Source: Actinomycetes bacterium | GTDB lineage: Bacteria; Actinomycetota; Actinomycetes; Mycobacteriales; Mycobacteriaceae | Reading direction: 5' to 3' | Assembly: GCA_023404955.1 (NCBI GenBank) | Contig: JAEXZY010000028.1 | Location: 1-64,000 of the forward strand | DNA: 64,000 bases | Shown: in pieces, positions 25,961 to 34,078 of the stretch | How positions within the stretch are numbered: the stretch's first letter is position 1 | How the letters are laid out: every line of letters begins with the position of its first letter | Made by a program: the position numbers and the translations under genes | The notes under the pieces: model-generated | Told to the model about the DNA's origin: nothing | Databases searched by the model: none | Seen by the model: the letters and a program-made list of their open reading frames with translations, nothing else

Positions 25961-27163
25961 TCACGACACCCCTGCCAGCCGGTCGTACACCGCGGCGGTC
26001 TCCTCGGCCACGCGATCCCAGGAGTAGCGCTGCTCGACGCGGGCGCGTCCGTTGCGGCCGAGCGCCGCTCGCAACCGGGTGCCGGCGAGGATCGGATTGA
26101 TCGCGTCGGCGCACCGTTGCGGATCGCGCGGCGGCACCAGCCGACCGGTGACGTCGTCGACGACGGTGTCGAGCATGCCGCCCACCGCGCTGGCCACCAC
26201 CGGAACCCCGCACGCCATCGCTTCGAGCGGGACGATGCCGAACGGTTCGTACCACGGCGTCGCAGCCACCACGTCTGCGGAGCGCAGCAGCATCGGCATC
26301 TCGTCGCGTGCGATCGCACCGTAGAGGTGCACCCGGTCGGCGACACCGCACTGCGCGGCAACGGAATTGAGTCTCTGCGCCTCGGCGTCGTGGTCCAGTT
26401 CGGACTTGTCCGGGCCGCCGACGATCACCAACTCTGCGGTCGGCATCTGCGGCATCGCGCGGATGACGGTCTCGAATCCCTTGCGCGGCACCAGGCGGCC
26501 CACCGAAACGATCCTTTGCGCGGTGCCGCGCGTGGCGGCCGGACCGACGTGGCTGAACTCGCGGGGATTGACCCCGCAGGGCACCACGGACATCGCGGCG
26601 GTGGGGCGGCCCAGCCGCTGCAGTTCGGCGACCTCGTCGGTGCATGTCGCGGCGACCCAGTCGACACTGCGCGCCAGGTCAGTCTCGAGGCGGATCCGGT
26701 CGTCGGGGCTGGTGTCGTCGCGGCCCTGATGACGCCGCTTGACCACGCCGAGCGCATGGAAGGTCTGCACCACCGGGATGCCGTGGCGGCGCGCCGCTCG
26801 CATCGTCGCCAGCCCCGACATCCAGAAGTGGGCGTGGGCGACATCGGGGCGCCACCGCGTCCACTCGTCGGCGAGAACCTCCCCGAACTCCGGCATGTAC
26901 TGTGCGAGTTCGTCTTTCGGTATCCTCTTCGCAGGTCCGGCCGCAACGTGGACGACGGTGTAGCCGAACTCGGTGTGAACCCGGTCCAGCAGGTCGCCGT
27001 CGTCACGACGGGTGTACACCACCACGTCGTGACCACGAGCTGCGAGTGCGGCGGACAATTCGGCGACGGCCACGTTCTGGCCGCCCGCGTCGACACCTCC
27101 CAGTGCAGCCAGCGGGCTGGCGTGTTCGGACACCATCGCGATGCGGTGTCTGCGAGCGCTCAC
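25961..27163 (-). CDS. GT4-family glycosyltransferase
   Basis: 400 residues, GT-B fold retaining enzyme. The N-terminal loop LGGVDAGGQNVAVAELSAAL and the C-terminal RIVSVGRLVPRKGFETVI and WYEPFGIVPLEAMACGVPVV (with the E-x7-E motif) are typical of GT4 enzymes related to MshA and sucrose-phosphate synthases. The GTG at 27163 was chosen because GAGGAGG lies 7 nt upstream; it overlaps the end of the preceding glycosyltransferase gene by 4 nt, so the two form a unit controlled from the SigF-like promoter at 28148. The sugar donor and acceptor are unknown. Confidence 0.87.
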   Translation of the reverse strand: MSARRHRIAMVSEHASPLAALGGVDAGGQNVAVAELSAALAARGHDVVVYTRRDDGDLLDRVHTEFGYTVVHVAAGPAKRIPKDELAQYMPEFGEVLADEWTRWRPDVAHAHFWMSGLATMRAARRHGIPVVQTFHALGVVKRRHQGRDDTSPDDRIRLETDLARSVDWVAATCTDEVAELQRLGRPTAAMSVVPCGVNPREFSHVGPAATRGTAQRIVSVGRLVPRKGFETVIRAMPQMPTAELVIVGGPDKSELDHDAEAQRLNSVAAQCGVADRVHLYGAIARDEMPMLLRSADVVAATPWYEPFGIVPLEAMACGVPVVASAVGGMLDTVVDDVTGRLVPPRDPQRCADAINPILAGTRLRAALGRNGRARVEQRYSWDRVAEETAAVYDRLAGVS

Positions 27164-28137
27164 GTGCACACCTCCTCGATCAGGCGGTCCCAATCGGCGT
27201 GGAAACGATCGAGTCCGTAGTGGGTCAGGGCATGCTCGCGGGCCGCTTTGCCGGCGAGCTCGGCAGCAGCGGGATCGGCGACGAAGCGGGCAAGCGCTTC
27301 GCCCAGCGCCGCACGGTCCGCGCTGACCACACCCGCGTCAGGTGGGACGGCCAGTGGGGCCATCGTCGCGGCGACGGCGACGACCGGCATGCCCGCGCAC
27401 ATCGCCTCGAGCAGCGAGAGTCCGAGCGACGTCCACCGCGCGGTGTGCAGGTACACCCGGCGGCGTGCGACCTCGGTGAGGACAGCGGCACCGGAGATGT
27501 CCCCGTGTCCGGTCACCGCGCCGCTGCAGCGCGGATCCGTGTTCAGCTCTTCGGTTTTCATGCCCCACACCTCGACCGGTGCGTATCGGCTCAACGGGGC
27601 CAGCAGGTCTGCGCCGACCGTGCGCCAGCGTCGGATCGGTTCGTTGATCATCGTCGCCGCCGCGCCGATCTCGCCGGTGTACGACCTGCCCCGGTCGGCC
27701 ACACCGTGTTCGATGACCCTGGTGCGGGTTGAGCCGTTGTCCCACATCATCTCGTTGAACGCGGTGACGTGCACGAGCATCAGATCGCCACGGTCGGCCA
27801 TGGGATGCACACTGTCGACGGCCGCGGGCCGGGGCGCATTGTGCTCGACGAACACCGCCGGCATGTCGACGCCCGGCCGGCGGCCGAGATACCGCGCGGC
27901 CACCTCGAGATCGCGGGGCCGTTGCAGCACGACGAGATCGATGTCGGTGTCGTGCAGGTCCTCGAGCGGCACCTCACGTGCCCGCGGCCAGACGCGGCCG
28001 GCGAGCCCGCGTCCGTCGTCGTCGCGAGCGGCGTTGACCGGTATCAGATAGCGGTGCTGCCCCGCGACGAACGACTCCGTCCACGCACCGTGCACGTGCC
28101 AGATGAGCACGGTGCGTGATCCCTGAAGCGAAGGCAT
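27160..28137 (-). CDS. GT-B glycosyltransferase (GT4-like)
   Basis: 325 residues. The N-terminal half is only weakly family-like (VLIWHVHGAWTESF; FVEHNAPRPAA); the C-terminal half has HTARWTSLGLSLLEAMCAGMPVVA, the donor-binding E-x7-E region of GT4-like enzymes. An in-frame ATG at 28233 exists, but the ATG at 28137 is preferred: it lies 10 nt after a SigF-type -10 box, and the sequence between the two ATGs is AT-rich and non-coding in character. The transcript is then leaderless. First gene of a two-gene operon with the following GT4. The acceptor is unknown. Confidence 0.8.
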   Translation of the reverse strand: MPSLQGSRTVLIWHVHGAWTESFVAGQHRYLIPVNAARDDDGRGLAGRVWPRAREVPLEDLHDTDIDLVVLQRPRDLEVAARYLGRRPGVDMPAVFVEHNAPRPAAVDSVHPMADRGDLMLVHVTAFNEMMWDNGSTRTRVIEHGVADRGRSYTGEIGAAATMINEPIRRWRTVGADLLAPLSRYAPVEVWGMKTEELNTDPRCSGAVTGHGDISGAAVLTEVARRRVYLHTARWTSLGLSLLEAMCAGMPVVAVAATMAPLAVPPDAGVVSADRAALGEALARFVADPAAAELAGKAAREHALTHYGLDRFHADWDRLIEEVCT

Positions 28138-28147
28138 GGGGCGCCAA

Positions 28148-28172
28148 ATACCCTTGAGAGAATTCGCCAAAC
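28148..28172 (-). promoter_or_regulatory. SigF-type promoter for the two-gene glycosyltransferase operon
   Basis: Read on the minus strand: GTTT (28172-28169), 15 bp, GGGTAT (28153-28148), then 10 nt to the ATG at 28137. A full match to the SigF consensus in a locally AT-rich 60-bp stretch. Initiation would fall at or within a few bases of the start codon. Confidence 0.7.
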
Positions 28173-28278
28173 GGAAGTTCGGAGAAAACTTGAAATGCTC
28201 GTGAGCTGCGAAAATGCCGGGCACAGCAGGCATTTGGAGCGGCGGCGGAGTTCCACGCCGCTCCGTGCGGGCGTTTCG

Positions 28279-29433
28279 TCAGGCGGATACCGCAGCCCGG
28301 CGGGCCGCCGCGGTCAACACCACTTCGGCGTCGACGGCCACGCGATCCCAGCAGTACCGCGACCGGGCTCGGGCACGGCCGGCCAGCCCCATGCCCTGCC
28401 GTAGCACGTTCTGCGTGAGCACCGAGCGCAGGGCTCGGCTCAGAGACTGCGGATGCCCGGGCGGCACCAGCAGTCCGGTCACCTCGGAGATGACGGCGTC
28501 ACGCGGTCCCCCGGTGTCGGTGGCCACCACAGGCGCGCCGCACGCCATCGCGATCAGCGACAGCCGGGAGTCTGGATCGTAGGGCGACGGGCACACGGCG
28601 ACGTCGGCGGAGCCCACCCAGGCGGCGACATCGGAGTCGTCGACGGCCGTCACCACGCGTATCCGCTCGCCCACGCCCGCGCGCTGTGCATGGGTCAGCA
28701 TCCGGTGCACGGCGGGGCCATCGGGTGCGCCGGCACCGAGCACGATGACATCGGCCGACGGAACGGCCGGTAACGCCGCGATCAGGTGACCGACACCGCG
28801 TAGGTCCGCCAGATCGTCGACGAGCGCGACGATGCGATGTCGTGCGCTTGCGCGCTCCACCGGCGCTGCGGTGAAGGCGTCGACGTCGATACCGGAGGGC
28901 AGGACCGCCGCCCGTGCGCGGGGAGCGCCCAGCCGGACGATCTTCTGCATGTCGTCGGTGCACGCGGCCGTGACCATCGTGGCGTTGCGCGCCAGCAGCG
29001 ATTCGATCTTGGTGGCCGCTTCCGATGAGCCCGGTGCAGTGCCACGGTCATCGGGCCCAGCGCCGGACACCCGGGTGAATGCCTGAACCGTTGCGACCGG
29101 GCGGCGGTTGGCCGCCAGCGCGGCTGCCATTCCGTAGGCCCAGCCGTGACAGAGCACCACGTCGGGTGAGTCTCCGGTGTACTCGTCCACCAGGAAGCGG
29201 CCCATCTCGCCGATCATCGGCATCAGCGCGTCTTGGTTTGCGGGCTCCGTTGTGGTGACCGGGACCCTGACGATGCGGAAGTCGGCGGCGGCTGCGGCAT
29301 CGGTGCCCGCAGGCGAGGCGGTGATGAAACGAACGTCGTGGTCGCGCCGCGAGAGTGCGGCGGCCAAGCTCTGTGCGTCATAGGACCCCGGCGCGCGTCG
29401 GAAGTTCGTGTCCGCGAGTAACGCCACCCTCAT
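28279..29433 (-). CDS. GT4-family glycosyltransferase
   Basis: 384 residues, GT-B fold. N-terminal MRVALLADTNFRRAPGSYDAQSLAAAL resembles the opening of GT4 enzymes; the C-terminal CPSPYDPDSRLSLIAMACGAPVVATDTGGP has the usual Ser/Glu-rich donor loop, although the first Glu of E-x7-E is replaced (DSRLSLIAMACG), so catalytic competence is less certain than for the neighbours. It is divergent from cheB and lies 141 nt upstream of the two-gene glycosyltransferase operon on the same strand. The ATG at 29433 directly abuts a 21-bp inverted repeat, with no ribosome site. Its role in the cluster is inferred from position. Confidence 0.8.
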   Translation of the reverse strand: MRVALLADTNFRRAPGSYDAQSLAAALSRRDHDVRFITASPAGTDAAAAADFRIVRVPVTTTEPANQDALMPMIGEMGRFLVDEYTGDSPDVVLCHGWAYGMAAALAANRRPVATVQAFTRVSGAGPDDRGTAPGSSEAATKIESLLARNATMVTAACTDDMQKIVRLGAPRARAAVLPSGIDVDAFTAAPVERASARHRIVALVDDLADLRGVGHLIAALPAVPSADVIVLGAGAPDGPAVHRMLTHAQRAGVGERIRVVTAVDDSDVAAWVGSADVAVCPSPYDPDSRLSLIAMACGAPVVATDTGGPRDAVISEVTGLLVPPGHPQSLSRALRSVLTQNVLRQGMGLAGRARARSRYCWDRVAVDAEVVLTAAARRAAVSA

Positions 29434-29454
29434 ACTTGTGGAGAGTCCACAAGT
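29434..29454. promoter_or_regulatory. 21-bp inverted repeat next to the start codon (possible operator)
   Basis: Nine-base arms ACTTGTGGA and TCCACAAGT separated by GAG, a perfect palindrome ending exactly at the ATG of the minus-strand glycosyltransferase gene. On the minus strand GTTT (29468-29465) stands 15 bp before TGGACT, the same spacing as the SigF sites here, but that -10 is a poor match. The site could bind a dimeric repressor or fold over the start codon. Confidence 0.4.
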
Positions 29455-29570
29455 GCACGCAGCCAAACGCACAACCGCCGCACCCTTCGTTCGGTGGATC
29501 TTTCCCTTCGCCACATGGCTCGTCGGGCCCCGCCGGGGTTATCCGCAGCGTCGCGGGGTACGTGATTGCC

Positions 29571-30578
29571 ATGACGATCGGGCACGAGCGCTCGCTTCGT
29601 GGCGTGGTGGCGATCGGTGGATCGGCAGGTGGCGTGGAAGCGCTGTCGCAAGTGGCAGCCGGTCTTCCCGCCGACCTTCCGTTCGCCGTGCTGATGGCAT
29701 TGCATCTGCCGGCCCAGGCCCCGAGCGTGCTGGCCGACATCATCGCCAGGCACACTTCGCTCACGGCCGTTACGGCCGCGGATGGCATGTCGATAGAACC
29801 CGGCAAGATCTACGTCGCGATTCCCGGCCGGCATCTGCTGACCCGCGACCACCGCATCGTGCTCTCGGAGGGGCCGACCGAAAACGGCTACCGCCCCGCC
29901 ATCAACGCGCTGTTCCGTTCTGTCGCAATCGCATTCGGAACCCACGCCGTCGGTGTCCTGGTGTCGGGCGTGCTCGACGACGGGGTGCTCGGCCTGGCCG
30001 CCATCCGCTCCCGCGGCGGCATGACGATCTGCCAGGACCCCGATGAGGCGACGTTTCCGGCGATGCCGCGCAACGCGTTACGTGCCGGAGTGGTGGATCG
30101 CACCGCGCGCGCGGCGAGCATCGGCGCGCTGCTCGCAGAACTTCCCCTGCGTGATGTTCGCCCGTCAGAATTTCCATCGGACCCGGCGATCGAGTCCGAG
30201 AACCGCATCGCTATGTCGGATCGGTTCGAGGTCAGCTCGGCGAGCGAAACATTCGATCAGCCAGCCGGTTTCACCTGTCCGGACTGCCACGGCTCGCTCC
30301 AGATCGCGAGCCCGGATCATTTCCGCTGTCATGTCGGGCACGCCTGGACGGCCGAGGCGTTGCTCGGCGCGCAGAACCAGGAGATCGAAAGAGCACTCTG
30401 GATGGCGATCCAGTCGCTGGGAGAGAAAAGCAGGCTCGCGCATCAACTCGCAGGAAAAGCCACCTCTGCCGCCGTCAAGCAGCGTTACATTGATCTGGCC
30501 CGCGATACCGACACGGCGCTGGCCGTGCTGCGCGACAGACTGTCGTGGGCACCGGAGGGGGTGCCACCAGCGGAATGA
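29571..30578 (+). CDS. CheB-type methylesterase with C-terminal zinc-ribbon-like domain, no receiver
   Basis: 335 residues. The CheB catalytic domain occupies about 10-195: Ser18 in IGGSAGG, His45 in ALHLP and Asp137 in VSGVLDDG match the CheB triad. There is no N-terminal response-regulator domain, so control must be by other means. The C-terminal part (about 235-335) has CPDC and CHVGHAW, suggesting a small zinc-binding module, then a helical tail. It overlaps the STAS-HATPase gene by 4 nt (ATGA). In actinobacteria such CheB proteins appear with PAS-CheR proteins and sigma-regulatory modules. The ATG was chosen; a GTG three codons upstream is possible. Confidence 0.85.
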   Translation: MTIGHERSLRGVVAIGGSAGGVEALSQVAAGLPADLPFAVLMALHLPAQAPSVLADIIARHTSLTAVTAADGMSIEPGKIYVAIPGRHLLTRDHRIVLSEGPTENGYRPAINALFRSVAIAFGTHAVGVLVSGVLDDGVLGLAAIRSRGGMTICQDPDEATFPAMPRNALRAGVVDRTARAASIGALLAELPLRDVRPSEFPSDPAIESENRIAMSDRFEVSSASETFDQPAGFTCPDCHGSLQIASPDHFRCHVGHAWTAEALLGAQNQEIERALWMAIQSLGEKSRLAHQLAGKATSAAVKQRYIDLARDTDTALAVLRDRLSWAPEGVPPAE

Positions 30579-31321
30579 TCGAGAGCTCGGTCCGTATCCG
30601 CGTGTCCCCGCGACCGGGATACGTGCTGGTGAGCATGGCCGGGACACTCGACAGCTGGACCTACCGCGACGTCCGCGACAGTGTCATCAAGGCGGCACTG
30701 GACCAGCACGACGCTGTCGTGGTCGACGTGTGCGATCTCGTTGTCCCGGCGATGAGCGCCTGGGCGGCCTTCACCAGCGCCCGGTGGCACGTCAGTGTCT
30801 GGCCCGACGTTCCGGTGATACTGATCTCCGCCGACGAGGCGGCGCGGGCGAGCATCAACCGCAGCGGCGTCACCCGCTACGTGCCGCTGGTGGCCGACGA
30901 GACCGAGGCCGTCGCGGCGATCGGGGTCGGCGACTTCCGGCGCCGCGCGCGGAAAGAGCTGAACACGTCCCCGACCAGCGTCGGCGCGGGCCGCCGGTTC
31001 GTCACCGAATGTCTGGTCGCATGGTCTCGAAACGATGTGATCCTCACGGCGTCAGCTGTCGTCTCGGTGCTGGTCGAAAACGTCCTGATCCACACCCGCA
31101 GCCAACCCTCGGTGACGGTCGAGGCCGCAGGCGACCACGTGACGATCGCGGTCAGCGATGACGATCCGCGCGCCGCCGTCCGCCACGAGTCGGCAGACAA
31201 CAGCGCCCACACCGTCTCCGGCCTCGCCGTGGTCGCGGCCCTGACCAGGGCCTGGGGCTGCATCCCCACGGCGGGCGGGAAGACGGTGTGGGCGCTCATC
31301 GGGCCGGAGAACCGGCTCTAG
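30575..31321 (+). CDS. STAS / HATPase (anti-sigma-like) regulatory protein
   Basis: 248 residues. Residues about 5-105 resemble a STAS domain (VRIRVSPRPGYVLVSMAG; AVVVDVCDLVVPAMSAW, though the usual phospho-Ser region is altered); residues about 130-248 resemble the GHKL ATPase fold of RsbW/SpoIIAB anti-sigma kinases (VSVLVENVLIHTRS for the N-box; ITVSDDDPR-like VAVSDDDPRAAV region; SGLAVVAALTRAWGC; GGKTVWALI). Both partner-switch elements in one chain suggest an intramolecularly regulated switch. Its ATG overlaps the cheB-like stop. Target is unknown; the SigF-like factor 20 kb away is a candidate only. Confidence 0.75.
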   Translation: MIESSVRIRVSPRPGYVLVSMAGTLDSWTYRDVRDSVIKAALDQHDAVVVDVCDLVVPAMSAWAAFTSARWHVSVWPDVPVILISADEAARASINRSGVTRYVPLVADETEAVAAIGVGDFRRRARKELNTSPTSVGAGRRFVTECLVAWSRNDVILTASAVVSVLVENVLIHTRSQPSVTVEAAGDHVTIAVSDDDPRAAVRHESADNSAHTVSGLAVVAALTRAWGCIPTAGGKTVWALIGPENRL

Positions 31322-31327
31322 GGCTGC

Positions 31328-33571
31328 CTACCGCAGGTCGAACCGGTCGTTGTTCATCACCTTGACCCAGGCAGCGACGAAGTCCTCGACGAACTTGCCC
31401 TTGCTGTCGTCCTGAGCGTAGATCTCGGCGATGGCCCGCAGCACCGAGTTCGACCCGAACACGAGGTCGTTGGCGGTCGCTGTCCACCTGATGTCACCGG
31501 TGGCGCGATCGCGACCCTCGTAGACGTTCTCAGTGTTCACCGACGGCTTCCACTCCGTGCTCATGTCGAGCAGGTTGGTGAAGAAGTCGTTGGTCAGCGC
31601 GCCCGGGGTCTGGGTGAACACCCCGTGCTTGCTGCCGCCGTGGTTAGCGCCGATCACCCGCAGGCCGCCGACCAGCGCGGTCATCTCCGGCGCGGTGAGG
31701 TCGAGGAAGTACGCCTTGTCGACCAGCAGCTTCTCCACTGCGGTCTTCTCACCGGGCCGCACATAGTTGCGGAACCCGTCGGCGCGGGTCTCCAGCACCG
31801 CGAACGACTCCACGTCGGTCTGCTCCTGAGACGCGTCGGTACGGCCGGGCGCGAAGTGCACCTCGATCTCGAATCCTGCGTCCTTGGCGGCCTTTTCGAC
31901 CGCAGCCGAACCCGCCAGCACGATCACGTCGGCCAGCGAGATCTTCTTGCCGCCGCCGGCGGAGGCGTTGAAGTCCTGCTGGATCTGCTCCAGCGCCGGC
32001 AGCACCTTGTCCAGCTCGGCGGGCTCGTTGACCTCCCAGTTGCGCTGGGGCTCCAGGCGCAGGCGCGCACCGTTGGCGCCGCCGCGCTTGTCGGTACCAC
32101 GGAAGCTGGCCGCCGCGGCCCACGCCGTCTTGACCAGCTGGGGCACCGACAGACCCGAGGACAGGATCGTGCTCTTCAACGACGCGATGTCCGACTCGTC
32201 GACCAGTTCATGGTCCACCGCGGGCACCGGGTCCTGCCACAGCTGCGGCTCGGCCACCCACGGGCCGAGGTAGCGGCTGACCGGCCCCATGTCGCGGTGC
32301 ATCAGCTTGTACCACGCCTTGGCGAACGCCTCGTTCATCTCCTCCGGGTGGTCCAACCAGCGCCGGGTGATCTGACCGTAGATCGGGTCGACGCGCATCG
32401 AGACGTCGGTGACCAGCATGGTGGGCTTGCGCGGCGGGCCGCCGAACGGATCCGGGATGGTGGCCTCGGCGTCCTTGGCCTCGAACTGCCAGGCACCGGC
32501 CGGGCTCTTGGTCAGCTCCCACTCGTTGCCGTAGAGGATCTCGAGGTAGCCGTTGCTCCACTGCGTCGGGGTACCGGTCCACACGACCTCGAGCCCGCTG
32601 GTGACGGTGTCGTTGGCGTTGCCGGTGCCGAACGGGCACTTCCACCCCAGCCCCTGCTGCTCGATCGGGGCGCCCTCGGGTTCGGGACCGACGTTGACGT
32701 CAGCCGCCCCATGGGTCTTGCCGAGGGTGTGGCCGCCGACGATCAGCGCGGCGGTCTCCTCGTCGTTCATCGCCATCCGGCCGAACGTCTCGCGGATGTC
32801 GTGGGCGGCGGCCAGCGGATCCGGCTTGCCTTCCGGCCCTTCGGGATTGACGTAGATCAGACCCATCGTGGTGGCGCCGAACGGCTCAGCGAGCTCGCGG
32901 TCGCTGTCGTTGGTCCCGCCGTAGCGCTTGTCGGTGCCCAGCCAGGTGTCCTCCTGGCCCCACAGCATCTCCTCGGGCTCGAAGATGTCCTCACGGCCGA
33001 ACGCGAAGCCGAAGGTCTCGAAACCGGCCGATTCGAGCGCGGCGTTACCGGCGTAGGCGATCAGGTCGGCCCAAGAGATCTTGTTGCCGTACTTGCGCTT
33101 GATCGGCCACAGCAGACGACGCGCCTTGTCCAGGTTGGCGTTGTCGGGCCAGCTGTTCAGCGGGGCGAACCGCTGCGCGCCCTGACCGGCGCCACCCCGC
33201 CCGTCGAAGATGCGGTAGGTGCCTGCGGCGTGCCAGCTCATGCGGATGAACAGACCGGCGTAGCTGCCGTAATCGGCGGGCCACCAGTCCACCGAGGTGG
33301 TGACCACGTCACGCACATCGCGCTTGAATGCCTCGACGTCGAGCTTGGCGAACTCGGTCGCGTAGTCGAAATCCTCGCCGAGCGGGTTGCCCTTCTCGTT
33401 CTGCTTGTGCAGAACCGACACGTCGACCTGCTCGGGCCACCAGTCCTTGTTCGTCAGCGGCGCATGGACTTTCGGCTCGGGCGAATCGACGATCGGGTTT
33501 TCGCTCTCGCTGTGGCTGTGGGTCTTGGTGTCTGAATGCGGCGGGCGGGCATCGGACGTATCAGAGGACAC
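31328..33571 (-). CDS. katG: Catalase-peroxidase
   Basis: 747 residues, the standard KatG length with duplicated peroxidase-like halves. The distal haem triad is R110, W113 and H114 in [12 protein letters not shown]; the Met-Tyr-Trp adduct partners are in [10 protein letters not shown] and RMAMNDEE; the proximal His is in [11 protein letters not shown]; the Ser corresponding to M. tuberculosis S315 is in [10 protein letters not shown]. It detoxifies peroxide and, in mycobacteria, activates isoniazid. GTG start with AAGGGA about 6 nt upstream. It lies 33 nt downstream of furA and is presumably co-transcribed with it. Confidence 0.97.
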   Translation of the reverse strand: MSSDTSDARPPHSDTKTHSHSESENPIVDSPEPKVHAPLTNKDWWPEQVDVSVLHKQNEKGNPLGEDFDYATEFAKLDVEAFKRDVRDVVTTSVDWWPADYGSYAGLFIRMSWHAAGTYRIFDGRGGAGQGAQRFAPLNSWPDNANLDKARRLLWPIKRKYGNKISWADLIAYAGNAALESAGFETFGFAFGREDIFEPEEMLWGQEDTWLGTDKRYGGTNDSDRELAEPFGATTMGLIYVNPEGPEGKPDPLAAAHDIRETFGRMAMNDEETAALIVGGHTLGKTHGAADVNVGPEPEGAPIEQQGLGWKCPFGTGNANDTVTSGLEVVWTGTPTQWSNGYLEILYGNEWELTKSPAGAWQFEAKDAEATIPDPFGGPPRKPTMLVTDVSMRVDPIYGQITRRWLDHPEEMNEAFAKAWYKLMHRDMGPVSRYLGPWVAEPQLWQDPVPAVDHELVDESDIASLKSTILSSGLSVPQLVKTAWAAAASFRGTDKRGGANGARLRLEPQRNWEVNEPAELDKVLPALEQIQQDFNASAGGGKKISLADVIVLAGSAAVEKAAKDAGFEIEVHFAPGRTDASQEQTDVESFAVLETRADGFRNYVRPGEKTAVEKLLVDKAYFLDLTAPEMTALVGGLRVIGANHGGSKHGVFTQTPGALTNDFFTNLLDMSTEWKPSVNTENVYEGRDRATGDIRWTATANDLVFGSNSVLRAIAEIYAQDDSKGKFVEDFVAAWVKVMNNDRFDLR

Positions 33572-33604
33572 AACATTCCCTTTCGGTGGTGGATGACGAG
33601 CTGA

Positions 33605-34042
33605 TCACGGATGTGATCGGGGCTGCACGGTGCAGTCGGGGCACAGGCCCCAGAAGATGACTTCGGCTTCGTCGACGTCGAAGCCGAGATCGTCCGACGC
33701 GGTCAGACACGGCGCCTCACCCACGGCGCAATCCACGTCGGCCACCACACCGCACGACCGGCACACGATGTGGTGGTGGTTGTCGCCCACGCGGGCTTCG
33801 TAACGGGCGAGATGACCGGCCGGCTGGATGCGTCGCACCAGACCGGTGGCGGTGAGCGCGTTGAGTGCGTCGTACACGGTCTGGCGGGAGATGTCGGGCT
33901 GGCGATCGCGGGCCGCGGCGATGATGTCTTCGGTATCGGCGTGCGGGTGGTGCTCGACCGCGTGCATGACCGCCATACGTGGACGGGTGACCCGTAGTCC
34001 CGCTGACTTCAGCGCGTCTGCGTATTCGGGTTCGCCGGTCAT
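33605..34042 (-). CDS. furA: Ferric-uptake-regulator-family repressor of katG
   Basis: 145 residues. N-terminal winged helix (LRVTRPRMAVMHAVE; ISRQTVYDALNAL) and C-terminal dimerisation/metal domain (DNHHHIVCRSCGVVADVDC; FWGLCPDC) with two Cys-x2-Cys pairs for structural zinc. In mycobacteria FurA represses itself and the downstream katG and is relieved by oxidative stress. The ATG start has no spaced ribosome site; the mapped-looking promoter places initiation about 7 nt after the -10, at the start codon, so the mRNA is probably leaderless as reported for other mycobacterial furA genes. Confidence 0.95.
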   Translation of the reverse strand: MTGEPEYADALKSAGLRVTRPRMAVMHAVEHHPHADTEDIIAAARDRQPDISRQTVYDALNALTATGLVRRIQPAGHLARYEARVGDNHHHIVCRSCGVVADVDCAVGEAPCLTASDDLGFDVDEAEVIFWGLCPDCTVQPRSHP

Positions 34043-34049
34043 CCTCTCG

Positions 34050-34078
34050 ATCTTGGCCCGTTTTCTGGATCAGATCAA
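34050..34078 (-). promoter_or_regulatory. furA promoter with probable FurA operator
   Basis: Minus strand: TTGATC (34078-34073), 17-bp spacer, CAAGAT (34055-34050), 7 nt before the ATG. The spacer and flank (CTTGATCTGATCCAGAAAA) resemble the AT-rich FurA-binding sequence described upstream of mycobacterial furA. The -35 overlaps the stop codon of the acyltransferase gene. Confidence 0.6.

Noticed and set aside
25068..26645. Long minus-strand open frame upstream of the UDP-xylose synthase
   Set aside because: Antisense to the GT2 gene and out of frame with the GT4 gene; no family similarity before the Rossmann motif.
29538..29561. GTTA-N14-GGGTAC as a SigF promoter for the CheB-like gene
   Set aside because: The -35 is imperfect and the spacer is one base short of the accepted range, so it is only suggestive.
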